A stretch of 64,000 bases of DNA from contig JANBPK010000850.1 in assembly GCA_027579435.1 (NCBI GenBank), positions 62,001 to 126,000 on the forward strand, written 5' to 3'. This DNA is from Candolleomyces eurysporus. Its lineage: Eukaryota; Basidiomycota; Agaricomycetes; Agaricales; Psathyrellaceae. This document shows, piece by piece, positions 1-9,550 of this stretch. The notes beneath the pieces were generated by a model. The model made no database searches. It saw only the letters and a program-made list of their open reading frames with translations, and was not told where the DNA came from. How positions within the stretch are numbered: position 1 is the first letter of the stretch; every line of letters starts with the position of its first letter. A program made the position numbers and the translations under genes.

Positions 1-250
1 TAAATTACTGACCTCGTGACCAGCTGTCGAGTGTGACTATTCAGATCTTATATTCAGATACTATTCTGGAGCAAGCGCCAGTGTCATGTGGCCATAAGCG
101 CTGCCATCGACCACAATTCAACTGACCGGAACTCGAGCCGGTACAACTTCAGTGTCGCAATAATACATTGGTCCCAAATTTTACGAAAAAGAGAGTGAGC
201 AGGGATATTCCACGCCTCACGCGGCAAAATACTGAAAATCTGCAACGCGA
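1..250 (-). repeat. Duplicated upstream flank of an NYN gene
   Basis: No open gene is seen. The stretch resembles, at nucleotide level, the sequence just upstream of the NYN genes that start at 9157 (about 9223-9440) and 3263 (about 3325-3390). Shared blocks include a 'cctcgtg(g/a)cca' element, 'gcgccagtgtcatgtgg', 'cataagcgc' and 'acattggt(g/c)cc'. In the 9157 gene this flank begins about 65 bp upstream of the start codon. By analogy an NYN first exon should lie just left of position 1 on the minus strand. The homology is by eye; no alignment was computed. Confidence 0.6.
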
Positions 251-261
251 GTGGCATTATC

Positions 262-330
262 TACAAGTCGAAAGAGTTCGACCCTGTGCTGATCGGGCTC
301 ACAGGCGAAATACTTGAACTTAGAAAACGA
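262..330 (-). pseudogene. Fragment of an NYN gene linker region
   Basis: About 65 bp resemble positions 10448-10515, inside the NYN gene at 9551-11459, around the shared words 'gtcgaaagagttcga' and 'caggcgaaat'. Only this short internal piece is present; the NYN domain and the winged-helix end are absent. It is wedged between a copy of an NYN upstream flank and a copy of the tail of the E2 gene at 12487-13752, so it is read as recombination debris rather than a gene. Confidence 0.55.
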
Positions 331-334
331 GAAA

Positions 335-482
335 GCTACTCTCCAGAGCCGAGAACCTCTTCTGCTCGACCCGATGGGAGCACCGCCCCTGTTTCACCGA
401 GCGCCGCGTCAGAATAAGTATCTAAGTCCGTCCGTGAGGCGAAATGGCGATAAGCCATCGCTGCTGTTGGACTTGGCGTGAC
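335..482 (+). pseudogene. Fragment of the Ubc6/UBE2J E2 gene tail
   Basis: The stretch aligns by eye with about 13545-13700 of the E2 gene: shared words include 'gagaacctc', 'tctgctcgaccc', 'tatctaagtccg' and 'gctgctgttggac'. It carries only the proline/serine-rich linker and the beginning of the membrane anchor. An in-frame stop follows 'gccgcgtcagaa', so it cannot encode the tail. It is a truncated relic of a partial duplication of the neighbouring locus. Confidence 0.65.
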
Positions 483-511
483 TCGGGGTGAGCTTCGTCA
501 GCGCATCATAT

Positions 512-3263
512 TCATCGCTTCTCGAAGGCGAAGGCAATATAAATATCTTGACAAAAAACGAAAGATCAGATAGATGGACGCGTGTATAAAAGGAGGTGAA
601 GTAATAGACATACTAGCTGCCTCCCATTCATCTTCGTTCATGCTGCTTTCTCCATAAGCATTGATGATTTTCATCCGGATCATGAGCCGTCGGAACTCCT
701 CTTCATTCTGGTGCTCGTCGAAAACTTGGTGGAACTCTTCCTTGTATGTTGGGTGTAGACCGTATTCAGCCGCCAATCTAAATGAAGGGAGCGAAAATTC
801 CCTCAGAGATTGAGTCAGTGAGCAAGAAATGTATAGAGCGCACCCGACGAAATTGTCCCAATGTACGACATACTCTGGGATGCCTTCCACGGCGTCTTTA
901 AGGAAGAACCAGTATTTGTGCCCAAAAACAGGCCTAGGTTCTCGTTGTTCAAAGCGAATTTGGTAGACGTTGTTGCCAAAGGTAAGGTCATATGTGTCAG
1001 GTGGGAGAGCGTCGAGCTCTTGCCTTTAAGAAAGATATGTCATCAGCGGAAGATGAACTAGAAGCAAAGGGAATTACGCAGGATACAAACATAAGCAGCT
1101 CAGCATTGGGAATGGTTCCAATGAATACACCTCCAGGCCTCAAATATCGACTGACATTATCCAGCATCATGCGTGTTTTTTCGAGGGTTCCAAAGGCATA
1201 GTGCATACGAAACTGCATCGATACAACATCAAACGGTGTGGATAATTTTGCCGGGGAGAATGCTTTTGCCAGGGGTTCGGTGTAATAGTCCAACGAGGCG
1301 AACGATGCGTCAAACCTCGAGGAGTTCATTGATTGATATCGGCTGCGGGCCTGGCCGACTGAAACGTCCGCGATATCTATCATAACGCATACATATACGT
1401 CATCAGGACCCCTCGTAGTCTTGAAGGAGAAAGTGAAAAGACGCACCGACGCAGAACAGTTCCCTGATTCTGGCTTTTGACCATTTCGCTAGGTCTCCAC
1501 CTTTCCCACAGCCCATGTCCAACACTTTGCCACGTCCTCCGCCCCGCCTACCTTGCCCATAGCTGGAAACATTGCTCTTCTGCAGTGCTGGATGTGCGAA
1601 GCGAATTATCAACACAGCTTTGACCCAGTTATTGAAGCTCTTGAGAGCGATGATAGGAGATTCCTGTCGTTTAACGATGCCGACGTCTGGGCGCGAGTTC
1701 CCTGAAAACAGAAAAAGGTGTGAAGGCGCTGACTGGGATGGAATAATGAACAGAAAAGAGAACGTACAATGCTTAATGATGTCTTCAAAATCTCCAGCAT
1801 GACTCCTTGCAGAAGGAACCAAACTTGCTTGTAGAGAGAGCTGAGGCAATGTACATGTATTCCCACTTCTCTCTTGCTTTGCAGCCAAGCGCCTTTTCCC
1901 TTGTCCCCTGAAAGTCCTGAACATCTCGATTTCCTGCTGAGATAAGGGAACAAGCACAGAACCGGGCGGTGAGATTCGTTTTGTCGGTCGATAAGGGATA
2001 CTGCTGGTGACAAAGGCGTTCGTTGGATGTCTTAGTGATCCGGAATTCATTTCAGGTGGACCAGGAACAGGACCAGGTGGATCAGGAACAGGACCAGGAG
2101 GACCAGGAATAGAACTTGATCCTGGAGGCGGAGGTGTTTGGAGTGGCGGCATAGACGGTGAAGACGTTCCAGCGTGTCGTTCGGGGGCGCCGCTTCGCCC
2201 ACCGCTTTGCCTGTATGTTGTAGGGCTCGAGCATGGCGGTGAGGGTCTCTGATATTCGTAATGCTGACTGTTGTTGCTGTGCACCGTTGAAGACGGTTCC
2301 TGACGCTGCACGACGTCAACGTCTGGACGCGGGTTATCTGAGAACGGAAAAGGAGCGGAATGTAAGGGGATGCAATGGTGAATAGAAAAAGAAACGTACA
2401 ATCCTCAGCGACAACTTCAACAGTAGATTTCAACTTGGTCTTGTGGTTCCTGCCTGACTGCATCCCCTCCAATGTATCTTCGTCTTTTGTACTAGCTCGC
2501 TTCTCTTTGCTCTCTGAGGGACGTTCGGACCCGGTATCAGGGGTCGGATTGAGTTTCTCGGTGGTCAGCGAGTCTGAGTTGGCTTCAGCTGCGGTCGGGC
2601 GAGGGATATCGGCTCGGATGTTGTCCATGATCTCGGTGTTCCAATCCAACCATGAATTCGCTTGAGAAGCCAAAGACGCTGAGTTATCAAGGTAGTCGTC
2701 TGGATCCCCTCCCGGTCCCAGTACAACCACTCTGTAGTTTCGCTTTCGTAGGATTGAGAGGAGATATGAGAAGGGTGGGTCTCCTGCGATGAGCACGATG
2801 ACGCTACTGTCGTTCTGCGAATTCCTGTCGAATGCATGAACGAGCATGTCGACTGGAACGGGATCACGAAATGGGTCAGCTCGAATGCTACATCTCCAAA
2901 AGGTACCAATGTCCTACAGGAGAGGAAGACGAATACTCACCAATTAGCATATCAACGATCTCCTGTTTACCAGGAACATCTGTCAACGATACCCCGGACG
3001 ATTGCAGCTCAGAGCGCGGAGTAAGTGCTTGGTCGTTGGAGTCGTCAAAGACCGAAAGGTATGCCTTGAAGGACTTGACTATCCCTAGACGTAGGGCAAG
3101 CTTCCGAACCTGATTCACGACTGTGTATCCTGGGGTGTTGGTTGGAACTGGACAGCTGCCTACGGCGTCGAGGTCCGGGTTAATGGGGTCAATACAACAT
3201 ACCAAAGCACTCACCAAGATCCCAAAAGATATCCACATCTCTACAAGGTTGTTCGCAAGCCAT
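512..3263 (-). CDS. Chimeric NYN RNase-mRNA cap methyltransferase
   Basis: The N-terminal part is an NYN (PIN-like) putative RNase domain. Exon 1 (ATG at 3261-3263) encodes [17 protein letters not shown], followed by [17 protein letters not shown], a DML...AFDR segment and [11 protein letters not shown]. After the linker an intron near 2395-2340 joins it to a paralogue of the cap guanine-N7 methyltransferase encoded at 40448-42538. That part holds a Pro-rich region with PGPPGP repeats, FNNWVK, the SAM-binding motif [43 protein letters not shown] and the C-terminal [10 protein letters not shown]. All exons look open. If the junction intron is retained, translation runs on to a stop at 2047. 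The usual C-terminal winged helix of the NYN family is missing, replaced by the methyltransferase. The fusion transcript is inferred from splice sites; two separate transcripts remain possible. Confidence 0.65.
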
Positions 3264-3815
3264 GTTTCAGTGGTAAACGAGCAACATACGAATGTAGACA
3301 ATCCGCAGCCAGCGAAAGCAAACTACCAGCCTCGTGGCCGGCATTCAGTGTGACCGAGGCGCCAGTTGGATACCTAAGCGCCCATCATCGACCCCCAAAA
3401 AGTCCAACCATAGGAGCTGTCGAAATCCGCTTCCTGGAGAATTTGACACACGAAATGCATGGCATTTCACCTTCATGAATATGCACTCTTTTGTATGGGG
3501 GGAGCAGAGAAATGCGCCGGAACGCTTCCCGTTCGACCTCCGGACCGTGGTGACAAGAAGTTTAAACTCCGCTATCAAACTCGACCACCTTGTTTGAATT
3601 TTGTCAGCTGTGGTCGTCCTTGTGTACAATGGCTGGATGTAAACAACAATTCAGTGTACACAATCCTTGTTGTCAATAACCATGCCCGCAACAGCTCCTT
3701 CTACGGCTGGTTGTCAACTACACATCTCGATAGGGTTACTGTTTTTGGAGTGCCATCAGAGCTGGTTTAGGTGGTCAACAGGTAAGTGAGTCGGTTGCAG
3801 GATTCAATCGACCAT
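3264..3815. other. Intergenic, partly duplicated NYN flank
   Basis: 3264-3400 resembles the upstream flank of the NYN gene at 9157 and also 1-130, so it was copied together with the gene. The rest (about 3400-3815) shows no supported gene; short reading frames here lack splice or domain support. It holds the 3' flank of the Crinkler-like gene. Confidence 0.5.
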
Positions 3816-6573
3816 CTACAATGCTACACTCCATTGTACATCAACTGGAACAGCCTGTGGCATCTTCGCCTTCTTTGAAGGTGGGGCCAGATCACAGCAG
3901 TCATCAACATTTCTTCGCCGATGATCTGTGCTTGTCCTGGTCAGTTCCATCTCCTTCGCCCCTCTGGGGTCAACTTGGGGATCGCACCAATGAACGAGCG
4001 ATGGCCGCTCATTAGGCTTATCTGCCACCAGGTGCTTAGCAAGAGATGAGAAAGCACTCGAAGGTTCAAATATGAGGAACTTCTGGAGAAGGCGACCACA
4101 GGCCCACCGGTCAGCCCTGATAGCGCTATAGATTTGCTTTGGGCCGTCTTTATGACCAATCTCGGGCGCTGTCCAGCCAGGAGTACCGCGGTAGCCTTCA
4201 ATTTTCTCCTCCTCGTCCTGCACTAGCACTGCGATATCGAAGTCGATGATCTTCAGCTGCCCAGAGGCATCGTAGAGAAGGTTGTCCAGCTTCAGATCCA
4301 GGTGAGCGACTCTGTTTGTGTGAAGGTAGGCGACGCCCTTGACGAGGCTTTGACAAGGCTGCTTGATCCTTTTATTGTGCAGAGAATCTTCATCAGCACG
4401 ATTCATTTGCGGGAAGATGAGATACTTCTCGGTGCCAACAGCAAAATGGCCAGCAAGAGCGATGATGTATGGGGATGGCGACGGCTTGGCATGTAGGTAT
4501 TGCAGAATTTCGAGCTCGCGCAACGAAGACTTAGAAACTCGTTTTGCAATTAGGGGGTTCATTTTCAGAACGTCCGATTGTTTGTACACAATCCAAATAT
4601 TCGACGACGGCGGCTGCAGGAAATTCTGAGATAGTGTCCAGGAGAACCAAGGGATGGATTTCGTACCTTTCTCAATAAATGCCATGCACCGCCACCCGAG
4701 CCGTCCTGAACGACTGGGCGCACAACCTGTAACCCCTGCGCTTCGATCTGCCCAACATATTCATCCCCAGTATCTGTGGTCTTCAGTTGATGAGGGGACG
4801 GCAGTGGCATGACAGATCCCCCATGCCCATGCAACTCGTTGCAGGTACCAGCTTTGATGACCGTCCAAGCATTGACCCTGGGATCCTTCGCAAACTTCTG
4901 GGATTCCGTCCCTAGGCTCAACACCTTGGCCAGTGAGTCCTCCACGTCGTCCATCGTTTCTGTTGCCGCCGCCCACGATACAAGATTATACAGTTCGCGG
5001 AGGAACTCAACGAGCTCTGCTTTTATGTTGAGACAGAATATTTTTGGTGAGGTGTATTTGACCTAGGACAAGTCAGAGTTTATATTTGGTGAAGGTACGC
5101 CACGCACTTGGTTGGGGTCGTTCTCCTCCTGAAAAACAATGCGTCGTTCTGCGTATCCCGAGTCCAGTATGTATACTGCAACTAAGCAGAAGTTTTTCTT
5201 CTCCATATACTTCTTGAACTGGCTGTTCGCAAATTTAACAAAGCAGGCTGCTTGAAGCAACATGCGGTTTCGATCGAGCCTGGATGGCACTGATTGGATT
5301 CCCGCAATAAACCGAATTGAGCCCCCATGTTGTAAGAGAAAATCGCTTTTAGGGGTATAAGAGTAGACTTGTTGGCTGACTTCAATGAAGAGACTGATTG
5401 GCCAACTGTATCTAGCACTAATAAAGCACGTTAATTAATAGAACCCAAAGGTTGGAAAGACAGAGTACTCACAATTGGAATGTGAAATTAGGGATAGTCC
5501 TTATGGCAAATGCAAACGGATGGAATATTGCGGCGTTGGCGTAAGTTTCGTTATAGCAGGGCTTTGTATTTGAATTTGATCTCTTTTCGTACGTGGTGGA
5601 ATAATTGGTGGATAAGACGGTTTGCACATGCTGGAGCTCTGCAGAGCTGCAGGTGTCTCCATCAACTTTGGGATTCAGGTCTGGAAGTGACATGGCGATG
5701 TCGTTTGAAGCGGGCGGGGCATTGTCGTTTAAACCGGCGTTATTGGCCGAACCGCGCAGGACCTTATTCGAATCGGAAGTGGCGCTCTCCTGTCTCTTGG
5801 ATTTCGCTTCGAACTCGTTTTCAGCGATGAAAAAAAACTGCATTGAGAGAGAGAAAGAACGGACCTTTTCCGACATTCCTAAGCACTGATGTCGGCCGAG
5901 CGAGAGCCACTTGCGCTTCAAAATCGGTTTCAACGATGAACAAAGCTGCATTGAGAGAGAGAAAACAGACCTGTAATGATATCCCTCATCGCTGCATCAC
6001 GATCAACACAACGGGGCCTATTGAGCCGCTTCTCGAAGGCTTGAATGCTGGAGTTCAGATTCAGCTCTTCGATGATATTGCTCAATTGCAGGTCCTCTCC
6101 AGTGACGACACCTTGTTGATATGCTTTCATGACCAAGTAGCGGTAATCTGTGGTAACGGGATCTTGCAGAAGAGAAACGTCAATGAGGAGATGGTGTCAG
6201 GAAGATAACACTTACGGCGGGGTGTTGGGTCTGAACCGAATTCGACGATGAGTACTTCGCTGTTCCTAAGTCCCATGTCCTTTATTCCAACGTATTCCTC
6301 GAGAATCTCAAGCCCGTCGCCATTGAATAGATCATCAACCTTGTCTTGGGTATAATCATTGAACGTGAGAGCGGACGAATCCCTAACTCTCTGTATCAAA
6401 ATGTTCGGTTCAGAGATGAGCTCGAGATACTTGGGCTCCAGCGCCTTGACCGCGATCTTCAGGTCCTCAATTTGGCCAGGATGTTGTTCAACGGTGACAC
6501 GAAATGGGCGTCCATTAACTTTTCTCGCAGGACCGACTAAAAGGCACCAAACGTAGGTGACGGACGTGGACAT
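3816..6573 (-). CDS. Crinkler-like protein with atypical kinase domain
   Basis: The first exon (6573 to about 6215) encodes a roughly 120-residue N-terminus resembling the ubiquitin-like Crinkler (CRN) domain: MSTSVTYVWCLLVG, a VEQHPGQIEDLK segment and a NSEVLIVEFG end. A middle part (about 6150-5070) has no recognised fold. The last exons (about 4980-3816) encode a protein-kinase-like domain: IAKRVSK with a candidate ATP lysine, RVAHLDLKLDNLL at the catalytic loop, IIDFDIAVL at the Mg loop, and TPGWTAPEIG at the activation segment end. The loop reads HLD instead of HRD and DFD instead of DFG, although the catalytic Asp, the Asn and the metal Asp are kept. CRN-kinase architectures are known in oomycetes and basidiomycetes and are often nuclear effectors or intragenomic toxins; which applies here is unknown. 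Exon borders in the middle are uncertain. Confidence 0.55.
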
Positions 6574-7223
6574 GACGGTGGTACCCCTTGCCCAAAAAGA
6601 CTGAGAACAAAGAGGAGCAAAGCCACCAGCACTTTGATCGAGTACATGATGGCGCGTTGCCGACGCCTGCCGCCAGTCCTGAATATTCCAGCTAACTAAG
6701 AAACGATAGAACCAGTTGACCGAAAATACAGCTTCTAATCCCTCAAATACTTATTCCCTTCTTCTGGGTTGGCATGGCTGCATGAATATGTTACTAGCAT
6801 AGATTCAAGTTCACACCAAAGGAAAATACCGAGAGATCGGACTGGATCTGGGGTTTCATAGGGCTAAAGAGCTTTTGGATGCAAGTTTCCCGACACTATT
6901 CAGTAGATGTCGTTTCTTTGCCTTGACCAAGAATTGCCGGAAATGTACTACAGGCTCTAAGCTACCACTTGTACATACAATTCGAGTCTCATGAGGGTAT
7001 ACCCAGAGGAGGAGCTAGGGTGATGCAGTCTAGAGCCTCCAACCAGTCTAACCTCCGCCTCGAACAGGAGAACCTAACGCGACGAGATACTGAAAATTCT
7101 ACAGATACAGTGATACATCGGTGTGTCTATCGAGATTGAGAGAGTAACAAGAAGAGTAAACAGAACATAAGGCATAAACATTTAAATAGTCCTATCTCAA
7201 CCAAACGAATATGACAATTACGG
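6574..7223. other. Intergenic, no gene seen
   Basis: Promoter side of the Crinkler-like gene and 3' flank of the NYN gene ending at 7224. About 7070-7130 ('cctaacgcgacgaga..ctgaaaattctacagatacag') matches 9410-9460, the 3' flank of the next NYN gene. The duplication therefore included the downstream flank. Confidence 0.5.
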
Positions 7224-9157
7224 TTACCGATACTTTGGAGCCAACTGAATAGGTCCAGTGCTGCTAGTAATGATCCCAGCCTCATGTGCGTCCTCAAGGT
7301 AGAGCACAAACGGGCTCCTATACTGAGCAGTCCCAGCAGCAACCAAGATTTTAGGGTCTCGTTTCTGAAGAAGGGTAAAGATATTTCCTCCCCGCTCAAC
7401 AGACGTAATGCCCTGACTCCGGAAGTCTCGGAGGACATCGATGAGGTGTTGGAAATGGGGAGCTACTCCGTCCTGGGACTTGGACGGCGTGCTAGCGCTT
7501 GTGGATGCAGGGGCCGCAGCTGCAAGGGGAGTGGTTGCCTGTGTGGGAGTTGAAGCGGCAGCGGGCGGTACAATTTGGGTCTGGCTAGGCGCATTGGAAG
7601 ACAACGACGCAACAACGGGTGTTGTTGTTGTAGTTGGCGCTAGCTGCTGAGGCGCGGGGACTACAACAGGAACGTCTTGAGGGGCTGGAGGTGGTAGTTG
7701 TGGCTCCGGAGCCGACGGAGCTGCAGAGGTTTGGAAATGGGGGGTAACTCCGTTAAAGGAGACAGGCGCCTTTTCCGGCGACACCCAGTCGGAATCATCA
7801 CTAGGGGTATATTCTGGAGGATTTCCGTTGGGTTGACTCGGAGTCTGCGACGGGGCGGAGGATCCAAGGGTGGCCTGTAGGGGTGGCCAGTCGTCCCATG
7901 AGTAATCCTCCGATGGCTTTGCGGAACTTGGTGCTGACCAGGCCACGGGAGCACTGTCTCTCAATTGAGTGCTTTGTGTCGAGTTAGGAGAACCTTCCCA
8001 GTCGGTATCAGTATACCGAGGCTGGGGTTTATATGGGCTGTCCTGGACCGTCTCTGCTTCGGTGGCTGGTGTGGTAATCGTGGGCGTCAAGTTCACGGTC
8101 GGATCCTGAGGTAGATCTTCGCTTTCTGTGGGTGACAGGATAGGACTAGCCTTTGTGTTAGCTGATGCAATTGGATCCCACTGCCATCCGGTTGACCAGG
8201 AGTCCAGCTCGACACTTGAAGATTCCTGAGGCGTTGACTGACGTGTGGGCTGTTGGCCGTAAGCCTCTTCCTCTTCATCCAAGCTGTCGACAATAGAGTT
8301 CACCTCAGCCTTGTAGTCTTTGTCTGCCAGTGGTTTCATCCTCTCCGAGGTATCTTGGACCATTGCACTAGCTCGCTTCTCCCTACTCTCCGAAGTTCGT
8401 TTGGACCTGGTATTTGGGGTTGGATTGGAGTCCTCAGTGGTCTGCAAGGCTGAGCTGCCTCCAGTTGCAGTCCAACGAGGGATGACGATCCGGATGTTGT
8501 CCACGACCTCGGTGTTCCAATCCAACCACAAGTTTGCTTGAGAAGCCAAAGACGCTGAGCTGTTATTGTCGGCGTTTGGACGCCCTCCGGGCCCCAGGAC
8601 AACTATTTTGTGGTTTCTCATTCGGAGGACCGAGAGGAGGTATGAGAAACTTGGGTCGCCTGCAATGAGCATGGTGATGTTGCTGTTACTACTTTGTGGA
8701 TCTGCTCCTCGATCGAATGCATGAGCAAACATGTCAACTGGAAGGGATGGATGGATCAGCTTCGACGTAAGAATCTCAGACCGTAAAAAAGAGGACGGAT
8801 TTTCACCAATTAGCATCTTATCAGCGACCTCCTTTGTACCAGGGGCATCTATCAGCGATACCCCAGACGATTGCAGCTCAGAGCGCAGAGTGAGTGCCCG
8901 ACTGCCGCCCCCGGGTCCAAGAGAGAAGCTGTGGTCAGAGACCGAGAGGTACGCCTTGAAGGACTTGACTATTCCCAGGCGTAGAGCAAGAGTACGAATC
9001 TGATTTACGACCGCATATCCTGAATTGCCGGATGGAACTGGGCAGCTACCTGCGAGTGTGGCGGTCAAAGGTTGGTAGGGGTCGAACTTGAATCAAAGCA
9101 CCCACCAAGGTCCCAAAAGATATCCATGTCTCTACGCTGAGGTTGTTCGTGCGCCAT
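7224..9157 (-). CDS. NYN domain protein with C-terminal winged helix
   Basis: Putative RNase of the NYN/MARF1-like type. Exon 1 (ATG at 9155-9157) encodes MAHEQPQRRDMDIFWDLG; an intron of about 60 nt precedes GSCPVPSGNSGYAVVNQIR. Further NYN landmarks are [33 protein letters not shown] and LIAGDPSFSYLLSVLRMR. The candidate metal-binding aspartates (WD, ADKM, GD) are present, but the canonical D-x-E-N of the first motif reads D-L-G-S. A long Ser/Pro/Thr-rich, probably disordered linker follows. The last 80 residues (FQHLIDVLRDFRSQG to APKYR) look like an OST-HTH/LOTUS-type winged helix, a fold that in this family binds RNA. The protein would be about 620-640 aa. The closest relatives in this window are the 512-3263 N-terminus and the 21449-22931 gene. 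Targets are unknown. Confidence 0.75.
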
Positions 9158-9550
9158 CTTGCACTAGTGGTGACCGGACAACGTACGCATGCAGACAGAC
9201 CGCAGCCAGCGCAAACAAACTACTGGCCTCGTGGCCAGGCTCAGTGAGCGCGACCATTCATCCAATCGAAGCAAAGCGCCAGTGTCATGTGGTCATAAGC
9301 GCCTGGCATCGACCGCAATTCTGAACGGAACTCAAGCCGGTATAACTACACTGTAGTATTACATTGGTGCCAAAATTTGCGAGAACGAGAGTTGACAAGA
9401 GAATTCCGTGCCTAACGCGACGAAACCCTGAAAAATTCTACATGTACAGATACAGCGATACATCGGCACTTCTACCGAGTAAAAAGAAGAGTATACAAAA
9501 CAAAAACGTTCACCGTGCTGACCAATGTGCAGATACAAAAAGCAGAGAAA
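9158..9550. repeat. Spacer between NYN genes, duplicated elsewhere
   Basis: The spacer serves as promoter of the NYN gene starting at 9157 and as 3' flank of the one ending at 9551. Its right part resembles 7070-7130 and its left part resembles 1-250 and 3264-3400. No gene is seen in it. Confidence 0.55.
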
